A stretch of 64,000 nucleotides of DNA from Caldilineaceae bacterium (lineage in GTDB: Bacteria; Chloroflexota; Anaerolineae; Caldilineales; Caldilineaceae), in assembly GCA_026989655.1 (NCBI GenBank), contig JALSIX010000056.1:1-64000 (forward strand), given 5' to 3'. The notes under the pieces were generated by a model. That model was not told the DNA's origin, made no database searches, and saw only the letters and a program-made list of their open reading frames with translations. Of this stretch, positions 29,104-37,979 are shown in pieces. Position numbers and translations under genes: made by a program. Numbering within the stretch: the first letter of the stretch is position 1; each line of letters starts with the position of its first letter.

Positions 29104-29508
29104 TCAGTACTGGATCGCCCGGGGAAGCCGTCGGGCCTGCTCCACCCAGAGCCGGACCATCCGGGGAGTGGGAAGTTGGCGGACCAGCTTCCGGGCCCGG
29201 TTCACCTCCACCAGCCTCGCGTGGAGATTGTCCGGGTTGCGCTGGGCCAGTTCGGGCACGGTGTCCACCCCGGCGGCTTCCAGGAGATCCGAGTACTGCC
29301 GGCCGATGCCCTTCACCCGAAAGAGGTCGGCCCGGTTGATCCACCGCAGCAGCCGCTGTTCGTCCACGCCAAGCTGTCGGGCCAGCTCGCGGCGCCCTTG
29401 TGGAGTGGCCCCTTGGGTCAACAGATCCCCGGTGGTTCGGATCCCCAGCTCCTGGAGCTTCGCCCCGTAGATGGAGCCGATGCCCTCGATGGCCGTGATC
29501 TTGCCCAT
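29104..29508 (-). CDS. DUF4332 helix-hairpin-helix protein
   Basis: 134 residues. It contains two helix-hairpin-helix-like repeats: ITAIEGIGSIYGAKLQELGIRTTGDLL and FRVKGIGRQYSDLLEAAGVDTVPELA, with RRELARQLGVDEQRLLRWINRADL between them. This is the DUF4332 pattern, common in Chloroflexota and cyanobacteria. HhH motifs suggest nucleic-acid binding, but the function is unknown. The frame opens at 29544; ATG 29508 with AGGAAAG upstream is chosen. It is a separate unit from the acylase, 294 bp downstream of it. Confidence 0.88.
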   Translation of the reverse strand: MGKITAIEGIGSIYGAKLQELGIRTTGDLLTQGATPQGRRELARQLGVDEQRLLRWINRADLFRVKGIGRQYSDLLEAAGVDTVPELAQRNPDNLHARLVEVNRARKLVRQLPTPRMVRLWVEQARRLPRAIQY

Positions 29509-29751
29509 GCTTTCCTGCCTCCTTCGGCGGTGGGTGGGCCCCATCCCCGCACCCGGCCGCGGGGCACCGTGTTGCAGGGCCTGCGGTGGGTGCGACCGAG
29601 GGCCTCCCGGGCACCCGTTGCGTTCCCCGCGCGGGCCAAAGCGGTCGTCTCCGGAGGGTCATCCCCTGGGATCTAGGAGGGGGTGGGGTGGGACGACAAT
29701 TGGTTACGGTTCACCGAATTAAAGAGAAGGGTTTTCACCTGTAGGAGCATA

Positions 29752-29772
29752 GGCCCCGAACATTACGGGGCC
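29752..29772 (-). terminator. Hairpin downstream of the acylase gene
   Basis: GGCCCCG / CGGGGCC form a perfect 7-bp stem with loop AACATTA, 31 bp past the acylase stop. A moderately T-rich run follows on the minus strand. The rest of 29509-29802 shows no gene. Confidence 0.55.
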
Positions 29773-29802
29773 GATTACAATGCCGGCACCGTGTCGGGCC
29801 GA

Positions 29803-32259
29803 TCACGGGGCAGGGGGTCTCAGGTGGAGGGTGTGGAGGCCCATGTCCTCCACCTCGGGCCAGTGCCACGGCATGGGGTGGTAGACCCCCTCCAGCCACA
29901 GGGGGATCTGGTCCGTGTAGTTGCGGTGGAGGGGGTGGCCCGACTGGCCCGTGCAGGTGACGCTGCGCATCTCGTCCCAGCGGCCCACGTGGATGATCTG
30001 GCGGTAGCTGGGGATCACCTGGACCAGGCCTGGCGGCAGCTGCAGAGGATAGTCCATCTGACAGGGAGTGGTGCCGTCGCCGCCCACGGGGAAGGGGCCT
30101 CGGTTGAAGAACGCGCCCAGGATGCGGACGCCGCCCATGGGGTGGGCGAAACGTACCTGGTGGACCCGCCCCCAGGCCCAGTGGCGAGGTGCGCTGTGGA
30201 CCTCCTTGCGGATCCGTCGGGTGGCCCGGTACAGGGCCTCGTGGAGGAGCTCCTCCCGGCGACGCGGGCGGCCGGTCTGGGCCTCTGTGTACCAGACCGA
30301 CTCCTCCTCCTGCTGCAACAGCTCCAGCAGCCGGGTGATGGCTCGGTGTTTCATCCCGGTGATGGGGAAGAGGGGGCTGGTTCCCTGGCCCAGATAGCCG
30401 GTGGCAGCCGTTCCCAGCTTCTCGCCGAAGGTCATCTGCAGCAGGTGGAGCAGGGTATAGTGGAAGACCAACGCGCCGCCGCTGTCCGGTTCCATCCGAT
30501 AGCGCCAGTTGCGCAGGAGGCGCAGCCCGGTGCGGACCAGGGGATCGTCGCTGACGACGCCGGTGAGGAGAGGGGTCAGGACCTCCGCGTAGGTGCTGGT
30601 GGTGTCCAGCTGGATCTCCTCCATGTCCCGGATGCTCACCTGGCGCTTGGCCCGCAGCATCTCCTCGATGCGGCGGGCACGCCACCCCGGCATGAACTCC
30701 GCGCCCAGGAAGTAGGGGTAGTCGTCGCCCACGGGCTTGTTGTTCGCGCTCACCAGGAGGCCCGAGGGGGGGTTCACCACCCGAGGCAGCTCGTTGTCCG
30801 GGATGGTGCCCTCCCATTCGTGCGCGTCCGTCCACCCGGGCATGGGCACCAGCCCGAAGCCGGACCGACGGATGGGCACCCGACCGGCCAGGCGGTAGGC
30901 GATGGTGTTGTCCACATCGGCGTAGACCACGTTCTGCACGGGAACGGCCCAGTCGGCCAGGGCCTGGTCGAAGGCCTCCCAGCTCTGGGCCCGGTTGATG
31001 GCCAGGACGGCCCGGAGCTGCTGGCTGGGCTCGTGTCCGATCCAGCGCAGGGCCAGGGGCACGGTGGCCCCGTCGGCCACCAGGCCGTTGATCAGAGGGC
31101 CATGTCGGGTGATCACCACGGTCTCCACGTGGGGCGTGGGGCGCCGCCGGACGTGGATCACCTCTTCCAGCACGGTGGCCTGCTCCCATTGGCCGTTGTG
31201 CTCGAAGCGGTGGGGGTCCTGGGGATGGGGCCGTTCGATGTAGAGGTCCTGGACGTCCGCGCCGCTGTTGGTGAAGCTCCAGGCCACCCGCTCGTTGTGG
31301 CCCATGATCACCCCGGGGGCGCCGGGAAAGCTGGCCCCGGCCACCTTCAGGGTCGGGCAGCTCAGGTGGATCTCGTACCAGATCCCGGGCATGGAGACGT
31401 TCAGGTGGGGGTCTCCGCAGAGGAGAGGGCGGCCGGTGACGGAGCGCTCCGCGGCCACGGCCCAGGCGTTGCTGCCCTGGCCCAGGCCGTCGGCCAGCGG
31501 GCCCAGCCAGGGTCGGATCCGCTCGTACTCTCCCAGGATCAGTCCGGCGGTGTGGACCAGCCGGGTCACCTCCTGGCTGCTCACGCCCTCGGCCACGATG
31601 GGGTTGTGGGCCGGGTAGTCGGGCTCCAGGTCGGCAGCCCGGGCCGGGTCCAGCCGTTGGGCCAGTTGGAGGCGGGTCAGCTCGCTCTGCCAGTTGAGGC
31701 TCAGGCTCCATCCCATGACCTTGGCGAAGGCCACCACGTCCACCGGTTTCCAGGGCTCGGGGTGGGTGCGGAGGAGGTTGAACTCCGCGGCCAGGCGGCC
31801 GGGCCGGCTGCGGATGTAGGCGTTGATCCCCTCGCAGTACCGCTCCAACACCTGCAACACCTGGGGATCGAGCTGGGCCAGCTCCGCCTCCGCGGCCCGG
31901 CGGAAGCCGATGATGCGGCTGAAGCGATCCGCGTCCAGCGCGGCCTCGCCGAACAGCTCGGCCAGGGTTCCGTTGGCGATCCGGCGCTGTTGCTCCATCT
32001 GCCACAGCCGATCCTGGGCATGGACGAAGCCCTGGGCCCGCCACAGATCGTCCTCGGTGGTGGCCTGGATGTGGGGGATGCCGTGGCGATCCCGGACGAT
32101 CTCCACCGGACCGTCCAGGCCGTCCAGGGTCAGGGTGCCCTGATGTTGGGGCAGGGGCCGCTGGATCATCCACCAGTAGATGTAGACGAAGCCCAGGCCG
32201 AACACGGCCACCAACACCAGGAGTGCCAGGAGCACCACGATCACGGTGGGAATGGTCAT
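29803..32259 (-). CDS. Penicillin acylase family (Ntn-hydrolase) protein
   Basis: 818 residues. An N-terminal membrane helix or uncleaved signal (TVIVVLLALLVLVAVFGLGF) is followed by the alpha chain, which starts VEIVRDRHGIPHIQATTEDDLWRAQGFVHAQDRLWQME, and the beta chain beginning at S263 in GQGSNAWAVA. That serine would be the autocatalytic nucleophile. PLLCGDPHLNVSMPGIWYE and VAWSFTNSGADVQDLY follow, as in aculeacin/penicillin/homoserine-lactone acylases. It cleaves an amide bond outside the cytoplasm; the substrate is not predictable. CTGGAGG precedes ATG 32259. Confidence 0.92.
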   Translation of the reverse strand: MTIPTVIVVLLALLVLVAVFGLGFVYIYWWMIQRPLPQHQGTLTLDGLDGPVEIVRDRHGIPHIQATTEDDLWRAQGFVHAQDRLWQMEQQRRIANGTLAELFGEAALDADRFSRIIGFRRAAEAELAQLDPQVLQVLERYCEGINAYIRSRPGRLAAEFNLLRTHPEPWKPVDVVAFAKVMGWSLSLNWQSELTRLQLAQRLDPARAADLEPDYPAHNPIVAEGVSSQEVTRLVHTAGLILGEYERIRPWLGPLADGLGQGSNAWAVAAERSVTGRPLLCGDPHLNVSMPGIWYEIHLSCPTLKVAGASFPGAPGVIMGHNERVAWSFTNSGADVQDLYIERPHPQDPHRFEHNGQWEQATVLEEVIHVRRRPTPHVETVVITRHGPLINGLVADGATVPLALRWIGHEPSQQLRAVLAINRAQSWEAFDQALADWAVPVQNVVYADVDNTIAYRLAGRVPIRRSGFGLVPMPGWTDAHEWEGTIPDNELPRVVNPPSGLLVSANNKPVGDDYPYFLGAEFMPGWRARRIEEMLRAKRQVSIRDMEEIQLDTTSTYAEVLTPLLTGVVSDDPLVRTGLRLLRNWRYRMEPDSGGALVFHYTLLHLLQMTFGEKLGTAATGYLGQGTSPLFPITGMKHRAITRLLELLQQEEESVWYTEAQTGRPRRREELLHEALYRATRRIRKEVHSAPRHWAWGRVHQVRFAHPMGGVRILGAFFNRGPFPVGGDGTTPCQMDYPLQLPPGLVQVIPSYRQIIHVGRWDEMRSVTCTGQSGHPLHRNYTDQIPLWLEGVYHPMPWHWPEVEDMGLHTLHLRPPAP

Positions 32260-32325
32260 CTTGCCTCCAGAGGTGCGGCCGGGATGTGGGCCCTGGGGCT
32301 TGGACCAGCCGTTCTCCCCCCGGCA

Positions 32326-32339
32326 GGGGCAGATGCCCC
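32326..32339. repeat. Palindrome GGGGCAGATGCCCC (copy 2)
   Basis: Identical 14-mer to 27772-27785; here 67 bases upstream of the acylase start. The gap 32260-32413 also holds TGTCTTGA at 32361 and 32371, a 10-bp-spaced direct repeat. Confidence 0.7.
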
Positions 32340-32413
32340 GCTGGGGGGATCGGTCTGCCCTGTCTTGAATTGTCTTGACGCCTTGGCCCCCCGTTTCCCG
32401 GGCTCCACCGGGC

Positions 32414-32442
32414 TTGATAGCCCCGGAACACCGGGGTATACT
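32414..32442 (+). promoter_or_regulatory. Promoter with operator-like palindrome for the C26 hydrolase gene
   Basis: TTGATA (32414-32419), 17-bp spacer, TATACT (32437-32442): five of six matches in each hexamer. The spacer is filled by CCCCGG-AACA-CCGGGG (32421-32436), a perfect inverted repeat ideally placed for a repressor or MerR-type activator. The transcript would start ~95 bases before the ATG. Confidence 0.65.
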
Positions 32443-32543
32443 GGGGCGCGGGCCGGCACCTCAGGACCGGGCCGGCTCCTGTATCCTACTCGGAAGCGGA
32501 CGAAAAGACCAGTTCTGTGCTCCCCATGTCCGAGGGCTCAGCC

Positions 32544-33335
32544 ATGGCTCCCATCTCTCCGGGCCTCCGCCCTGTGGTGGGCCTTACGGCCAAGCACGGT
32601 TCCCTGGAGTGGATCCAGAAGCACACGGCCCATTACCGGAACGTCCTGGCCGCGCTGGAGGTCACCACCCTGGTCCTGGCGCCGGATACGCCGGTGACCC
32701 TGCCCGACGGCCGCTGTTTCCAGCCCGATGGCCGGGGACGTCTGCCGTCAGCGGTCTTGGATGGCCTGGACGGTCTGGTGCTGTCCGGTGGGGGCGATGT
32801 GCATCCCCGACGTTTTGGGGCGCCCCTGTCCGGCGCGGATCCGGAGGCCATCGACGAGGCCCGGGACGAGCTGGAGCTCCACCTGGCCCGGGCAGCCCTG
32901 GCCCAGGAGGTGCCGGTCCTGGGCATCTGTCGCGGGTGCCAGGTGTTGAACGTGGCGGCTGGCGGCGGCATGGTCCAGGACCTTCCCGGCCATCGTTCCT
33001 CCACCCTGCGGCCGGTGCTGCACCCGGTCCGGGTGGAGCCGGGCAGCCGGCTGGCCGAGATCCTGGGGGTGGAGGAGCTGGCCGTGAACACCTACCACCA
33101 CCAGGGCGTGGACGAAGCGACCCTGGCCCCGGGCTGGGTGTCCCAGGCCCGGGCCACGGCCCCTCCCTGGCTGCTGGAGGCCTTCGCGTCCCCGACACAT
33201 CCCTGGGCCCTGGGCGTGCAGTGGCACCCGGAGCGGCTGTTCGAGCTGCCCCCGGAACACCGACGGCTGTGGCGGAGCTTCGTCGATGCGGTGCTCGCCC
33301 GGGCTCGGGCCCGCTCGGCCTCCCAGGCCTCCTAG
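32544..33335 (+). CDS. Gamma-glutamyl-gamma-aminobutyrate hydrolase-like (peptidase C26)
   Basis: Class I glutamine-amidotransferase-fold hydrolase, 263 residues. The start VVGLTAKHGSLEW, LDGLVLSGGGDVHPRRFG, the nucleophile C129 in GICRGCQVLNVAAGG, and H228/E230 in QWHPER make a complete triad. VNTYHHQGVD matches the PuuD branch. Members split gamma-glutamyl amides such as gamma-Glu-GABA in polyamine breakdown; the substrate here is inferred. Candidate starts are GTG 32517, ATG 32526 and ATG 32544; the last has GAGG at good spacing. The class III aminotransferase at 47357 could act on GABA, but it is distant. Confidence 0.88.
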   Translation: MAPISPGLRPVVGLTAKHGSLEWIQKHTAHYRNVLAALEVTTLVLAPDTPVTLPDGRCFQPDGRGRLPSAVLDGLDGLVLSGGGDVHPRRFGAPLSGADPEAIDEARDELELHLARAALAQEVPVLGICRGCQVLNVAAGGGMVQDLPGHRSSTLRPVLHPVRVEPGSRLAEILGVEELAVNTYHHQGVDEATLAPGWVSQARATAPPWLLEAFASPTHPWALGVQWHPERLFELPPEHRRLWRSFVDAVLARARARSASQAS

Positions 33336-33437
33336 GCCCTATCGGGGAGCCGGGGACAGGGACCATGGCTGGGTAGGCGGCCGGAGGTCACGGCCCCACC
33401 GTGCTATCCAACCTTTTCTCGACCTGGGAGCGAACCC

Positions 33438-33848
33438 ATGGCTCACTTCGCCATGTTCGAGGGCCTGGTGGTGGATACCCGAGGACAACCGGTGCCCGTG
33501 CGCTACGTGGGCCCCGACGCGTGCTATGTGGTGGACGATGACGGTTTCCTGCGCCACATCGACGCGGCCCTCGTGGACCGCCAGGTCCTGGCGGCCATCA
33601 AGGAGCAGGTGGATCAGCACCGGGAGATCGCGGTGGCCGGCATGTTGGAGCTGCTGGGCCAGGACGATCTCTTCACCAAGGCGGCCCTGGAGAGCTCCAT
33701 CGATCGGATCGACCAGATGGCCGGCCAACAGCCCCTTCCCGAGGAGGTGCGCCAGTGGCTGGGCATGTTGGGCTTCCGCATCGTCATCGACGAGCAGGGC
33801 AACGTGGTGGAGATCCAGATGCCCGCGGGCGAGGTGGACGAGGAATAG
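33438..33848 (+). CDS. Conserved-looking hypothetical protein
   Basis: 136 residues, acidic, no signal peptide or membrane helix. The N-terminus (MFEGLVVDTRGQPVPVRYVGPDACYVVDDDGFLRHIDA) looks like small beta-strands, the middle is helical (VLAAIKEQVDQHREIAVAGMLELLGQDDLFTKAALE) and the C-terminus returns to strands (FRIVIDEQGNVVEIQMP). I do not recognise the family. GGGAG precedes the ATG, codon use is like its neighbours, and the next gene starts 5 bp after its stop, so the two are cotranscribed. Confidence 0.75.
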   Translation: MAHFAMFEGLVVDTRGQPVPVRYVGPDACYVVDDDGFLRHIDAALVDRQVLAAIKEQVDQHREIAVAGMLELLGQDDLFTKAALESSIDRIDQMAGQQPLPEEVRQWLGMLGFRIVIDEQGNVVEIQMPAGEVDEE

Positions 33849-33852
33849 CCCG

Positions 33853-34323
33853 GTGAACACACCTGAGCCGCCCTCATCCCAGGCTGTTCCGCCCCAGGAC
33901 GACCACCACCGCCTGCTCCTGCTCTCCGCGGACTGGCAGACCCGGGCCCTGGTGTTGGCGGAGCTCAAGGAGCGGGGCTACGGGGTCCTGGCCTTGCCGG
34001 GCTTCCGTCTCGGCCTGAAGGCCCTTCTGCGGGGCTACGTGGATCCGCCCCTGGTCTTTGTGGACACCAAGGACGATCCGGAGCTCTCGCCGGAGGCGAT
34101 CCGGGAGCTGCGGGAGCTGTTGCCCCACACACCCCTCCTTCTCCTCACCGGTGCGTTCCAGCAGGCTGAGTACCGAGCTGTCCGCGACCGGGTGGACGCC
34201 TTCCTGGTACGGCCCATCCGGGTGGGCGAGATCGTCCAGGCCATCGAGCGGTGGATGCGCCGGAGCCGGGAGGCTACCGAGGCCCCCCGGCCCGACTCCG
34301 CGGGCGAGGAGGCTGCCCGGTGA
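33853..34323 (+). CDS. Degenerate receiver-domain protein
   Basis: 156 residues from GTG 33853, with GAGGA nine bases upstream. Residues ~20-140 fit a CheY fold: LLLLSADWQTRALVLAELKERGYGVLAL, then PLVFVDT with D71 at the phosphoacceptor position, then TPLLLLTGAFQQAE, and DAFLVRPIRVGEIVQAIERWM. The acidic pocket has one Asp (D27) instead of two, and Arg replaces the conserved Lys of the KP motif (VRPI), so phosphorylation is doubtful. There is no output domain. It is probably an adaptor or pseudo-receiver acting with the 136-residue protein upstream; no kinase is adjacent. Confidence 0.75.
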   Translation: MNTPEPPSSQAVPPQDDHHRLLLLSADWQTRALVLAELKERGYGVLALPGFRLGLKALLRGYVDPPLVFVDTKDDPELSPEAIRELRELLPHTPLLLLTGAFQQAEYRAVRDRVDAFLVRPIRVGEIVQAIERWMRRSREATEAPRPDSAGEEAAR

Positions 34324-34493
34324 GGAGAGCGGCCGTTCCCGGCCCGGGCCCTCGGCGGAGCGCGGTCCCCCGGCTCGGTTTCCCGGGTGGCGGCCCGGTC
34401 TCTTGCCGGGGCGGTGAGGAGGGCGTGGTGGCAGAGGGGCGGGTCCTCTGGCGCAGCCTCGGTCTCCGCGGCGCGGCCCCTCGCGTTCCGGTT

Positions 34494-34522
34494 TTGCCTC
34501 CCGTGTAAAATGTCAGTATAAT
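34494..34522 (+). promoter_or_regulatory. Strong promoter of the demethylase-ETF operon
   Basis: TTGCCT (34494-34499), 17-bp spacer, perfect TATAAT (34517-34522), about 105 nt of leader before ATG 34632. The rest of the 34324-34631 gap shows no gene. Confidence 0.7.
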
Positions 34523-34631
34523 TTCACAGTCCTGGTGGTGCCGTCCAGGGTTCCGGCCCACGGGGTTTCGAGGAACCGATCCCACCGAGTTGCGTCCCTG
34601 CCTCTCACCACCCACAACCGAGGAGGTTGTC

Positions 34632-37205
34632 ATGTCATCCCTTCCCTCTCAGGCCAATGTGGTGGTCATCGGCGCCGGCATCGTCGGCAACAGCCTGGTG
34701 TACCACCTGGCTCGCCAGGGCTGGACCGACATCGTCCAGCTCGACAAGGGCCCCTTGCCCAATCCCGGGGGATCCACCGGCCACGCGTCCAACTTCATCT
34801 ATCCGGTGGACCATTCCAAGGAGATGACCCACATCACCCGGGACAGCATCCGCCAGTACGAGGAGCTGGGCGTCTTCAAGCGGACCGGGGGCTTCGAGGT
34901 GGCCCGTACCGAGGCCCGGGTGGAGGAGCTGAAGCGGCGGGTCGCCTCGGCCCTGGCCTGGGGAGAGCGGGGCGAGCTCATGACCCCGGCCCAGGTGAAG
35001 GAGAAGGTCCCCTACATCAACCCCGAGGTCATCCGGGCCGGTTTCTGGTGCCCGGACGTGGGCGTGGTGGACTCCATCCAGGCCGGGGTGCTCATGCGCC
35101 AGTACGGCATCGATCGAGGGGTGCTCTCCGTCTTCCCCAACACGGAGATCACCGGCCTCCAGGTGGTCAACGGGCGGATCCGGGCCGTCCACACCGATCG
35201 GGGCACCGTCCGCGCGGAGACGGTGATCATCGCCTGTGGGGTGTGGAGCCCCTACATCGCCCGCATGGCCGGGGCCACCATCCCCCTGTATCCCATGGTC
35301 CACCAGATGATCGACGTGGGGCCCATCCCCCTCTTCCAGGAGACGGGCAGCGAGATCGCGTTTCCCATTGTCCGGGATGTGGACGAGAACATGTACGAGC
35401 GCCAGAACGGGGCAGACCTGGAGGTGGGCTCCTACGCCCACCGGCCCATCTTCGTGGACCCCGAGGAGATCCCCTCGCTGAAGGAGGCCACCCTCTCCCC
35501 TACGGAGCTGCCCTTCACCCAAGAGGACTTCGACCACCAGATGGAGGCGGCCCTGGAGCTCATGCCCGAGGTATTGGAGGCCCCCGGGGCAGGCGTCCGC
35601 CATGCCATCAACGGCCTCCTCTCCCTGACCCCGGACGGCGCGCCCCTCATCGGCGAGACATTGGAGGTGAAGGGGCTCTGGTCCTGCGCGGCCATCTGGA
35701 TCAAGGAGGCACCGGGGTTTGCCCGGGCCCTGGTGGAGATCATGACCCACGGCGCCTCGGAGATCGACATCCACGGCGCGGACATCGCCCGGCTGGCCGA
35801 CCACGCCCGCACCAAACGCCACATCGTGCTCCGCTGTTCCGAGCTCTACAACAAGACCTACGGCATCGTCCACCCCGCGGAGCAGTATGCCACCTCTCGG
35901 AATGTCCGCCAGAGCCCCTTCATCCAGCGGGAGCGGGCCCTGGGCGCGGTCTTCTTCGAGGCCGCGGGTTGGGAGCGCCCCCAGTGGTACACGGCCAACG
36001 CGCCCCTGCTGGAGGAGTACGCGGGGCGGCTCATGCTCCGCCCCAACGAGTGGGATGCCCGCTGGTGGTCGCCCCTCATCCATGCGGAGCACCTGGCCCT
36101 GCGGGAGCGGGCCGGCCTGGTGGACCTGACCGCGTTCGCCATCTTCGACTTCACCGGCCCGGGGGTGGTGGACTTCCTGGAGTACATGGTGGTGAACAAG
36201 GTGGATGTCCCTGTGGGCCGGGTGGTCTACACCCCGCTCCTCACCCCCACGGGGGGCTTCCAGTCGGACCTGACCCTGGTGCGGCTGGGGCCGGAGCACT
36301 ACCGGGTCATCACCGGCGGCGCGATGGGCGGCCGGGATCGCCAGTGGTTCCTGCGTCACATGCCCACCGACGGCTCCGTCCACTTCCAGGACATGACCTC
36401 CGCCCTGGCCACCCTGGGCCTGTGGGGGCCCAAGGCCCGGGAGATCCTCCAGTCGGTGACCCGGGAGGACGTGTCCAACCAGGCCTTCCCCTTCGGCACG
36501 GCCCGGCTCCTGGAGATCGGGGACCTGCGAGCCCACGCGGTGCGCATCTCCTACGTGGGGGAGCTGGGCTGGGAGATCTACACCCCCATCGAGCAGGGGG
36601 AACGGCTGTGGGATCTCCTCTGGGAGGCCGGGCGGCCCCACGGCCTGGTGCCCGTGGGCATTGGGGTCTACGGCACCACGGCCCGGCTGGAGAAGGGCTA
36701 TCGGGCCTTCGGCGACGAGCTGGACGGGGAGTACAACCCGGTGGAGGCAGGGCTGGCCCGTCCTCGGGTGAAGAGCCATGACTTCATCGGCAAGGAGGCC
36801 TATCTGAAGGCCCGGGAGGAGGAGCCGGCGGCCATCCTGTGCACCCTGACCATGGATGAGGTGCCGGACCCCATCGTGGACCGGTACCCCATGTTGGGCA
36901 TCCACCAGCCTCCCTTCCCGGCCTCGGTCCAGGAGCGGGTCCGCTACGTGGTGGGCCACTGCCCGGTCCTGACCCCGGATGGCCGGCCCATCGAGGACCG
37001 GAAGGGCCGCCGCTCCTACGTCACCAGCGCGGGCTCCGGTCCCTCCCTCGGCAAACACATCCTCCTGGCCTACCTGCCCCCGGAGTACGCCCAGGAGGGC
37101 CGGTCCTTGCGGGTCCAGTACTTCGGCCGCCTGCACCCGGTGACCGTGGCGGCCGCGGGCAACCGGCCCCTGTTCGATCCCACCAATGAGCGGATGAAGG
37201 GGTAG
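34632..37205 (+). CDS. Dimethylglycine/sarcosine dehydrogenase-like flavoprotein
   Basis: 857 residues. The N-terminal DAO-type FAD domain (~10-390) shows VVVIGAGIVGNSLVYHLARQG and ends NGLLSLTPDGAPLIGETLEVKGLW; a FAO_M-like middle follows. The C-terminal half (~440-850) is a GcvT/aminomethyltransferase-type folate domain (RAGLVDLTAFAIFDFTGPG, SYVGELGWEIYTP, LEKGYRAFGDEL). Such enzymes oxidise N-methyl groups of dimethylglycine or sarcosine, pass methylene to tetrahydrofolate and electrons to ETF. The exact N-methyl substrate is not predictable. ATG 34632 has GAGGAGG upstream. etfB follows after 3 bp, strongly supporting ETF as acceptor. Confidence 0.88.
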   Translation: MSSLPSQANVVVIGAGIVGNSLVYHLARQGWTDIVQLDKGPLPNPGGSTGHASNFIYPVDHSKEMTHITRDSIRQYEELGVFKRTGGFEVARTEARVEELKRRVASALAWGERGELMTPAQVKEKVPYINPEVIRAGFWCPDVGVVDSIQAGVLMRQYGIDRGVLSVFPNTEITGLQVVNGRIRAVHTDRGTVRAETVIIACGVWSPYIARMAGATIPLYPMVHQMIDVGPIPLFQETGSEIAFPIVRDVDENMYERQNGADLEVGSYAHRPIFVDPEEIPSLKEATLSPTELPFTQEDFDHQMEAALELMPEVLEAPGAGVRHAINGLLSLTPDGAPLIGETLEVKGLWSCAAIWIKEAPGFARALVEIMTHGASEIDIHGADIARLADHARTKRHIVLRCSELYNKTYGIVHPAEQYATSRNVRQSPFIQRERALGAVFFEAAGWERPQWYTANAPLLEEYAGRLMLRPNEWDARWWSPLIHAEHLALRERAGLVDLTAFAIFDFTGPGVVDFLEYMVVNKVDVPVGRVVYTPLLTPTGGFQSDLTLVRLGPEHYRVITGGAMGGRDRQWFLRHMPTDGSVHFQDMTSALATLGLWGPKAREILQSVTREDVSNQAFPFGTARLLEIGDLRAHAVRISYVGELGWEIYTPIEQGERLWDLLWEAGRPHGLVPVGIGVYGTTARLEKGYRAFGDELDGEYNPVEAGLARPRVKSHDFIGKEAYLKAREEEPAAILCTLTMDEVPDPIVDRYPMLGIHQPPFPASVQERVRYVVGHCPVLTPDGRPIEDRKGRRSYVTSAGSGPSLGKHILLAYLPPEYAQEGRSLRVQYFGRLHPVTVAAAGNRPLFDPTNERMKG

Positions 37206-37208
37206 ACC

Positions 37209-37979
37209 ATGCGTGTCCTCGTCTGTGTCAAACGGGTGCCCGCGCCGGGGGAGCGGATCGTCCTCACCCCGGACCAACGGGCCATGGAGACTCGCTTCCT
37301 GGGCTTCGCGGTCAGCCCCCACGAGGAGTGCGCGGTGGAGGAGGCCATCCGCCTGGTGGAACAGCACGGCGGCTCCGCCACGGTCCTCACCCTGGGGCCC
37401 CCCGAGGCCGAGGAACAGCTTCGGGATGCCCTGGCCATGGGGGTGGACCGGGCGGTCCTTCTGGAGACGGACGGCTCGGACTGGGACCCCATGGCCACGG
37501 CCCGGGCCCTGGCCCAGGCCGTTCAGGCCCTGGAGGCCCAGGACGGCCCCTTCGACCTCCTCCTGTTCGGCAACGAGTCCGCGGACAGCGGCGGCTACCA
37601 GGTGGGCATTCGGGTGGCCCACGCCCTGGCCCGCCCCATCGTCACCGGGATCAAGGACCTGGCCGTGGAGGCCGGTGTGGCCACGGCCAAGCGGCCGCTG
37701 CACGGCGGGGGCTGGGAGATCTACCGGGTGCCCCTGCCCGCGGCCCTCACCGTGTTGGAGGGGATCAACCTGCCCCGCTATCCCTCGCTGCGGGGACGTC
37801 TCCGGGCCCGGAAAGCCCCCATCCACCGGATGGCGCCGAAGTTCGAGCCCGGCGGCCCCACCCTGGTACGGCTGGTGGTCCCGGAGGAGCGCCGGACCGA
37901 GACGGAGATCCTGGGCCACGGTCCAGAGGTCGCGCCCAAGGTGGTGGATATCCTGGAACAGTTGGGGGTGCTGCCATGA
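37209..37979 (+). CDS. etfB: Electron transfer flavoprotein beta subunit
   Basis: 256 residues. The start MRVLVCVKRVPAPGERI, the NxxDxxAVEEA-like FAVSPHEECAVEEAIRLVE, LTLGPPEAEEQLRDALAMGVDRAVLL and LLLFGNESADSGGYQVG are the usual EtfB landmarks. It forms the ETF heterodimer with etfA, carrying electrons from flavoprotein dehydrogenases towards the quinone pool. No ETF:quinone oxidoreductase is in this window. AAGGGG precedes the ATG, 3 bp after the dehydrogenase stop. Confidence 0.95.
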   Translation: MRVLVCVKRVPAPGERIVLTPDQRAMETRFLGFAVSPHEECAVEEAIRLVEQHGGSATVLTLGPPEAEEQLRDALAMGVDRAVLLETDGSDWDPMATARALAQAVQALEAQDGPFDLLLFGNESADSGGYQVGIRVAHALARPIVTGIKDLAVEAGVATAKRPLHGGGWEIYRVPLPAALTVLEGINLPRYPSLRGRLRARKAPIHRMAPKFEPGGPTLVRLVVPEERRTETEILGHGPEVAPKVVDILEQLGVLP

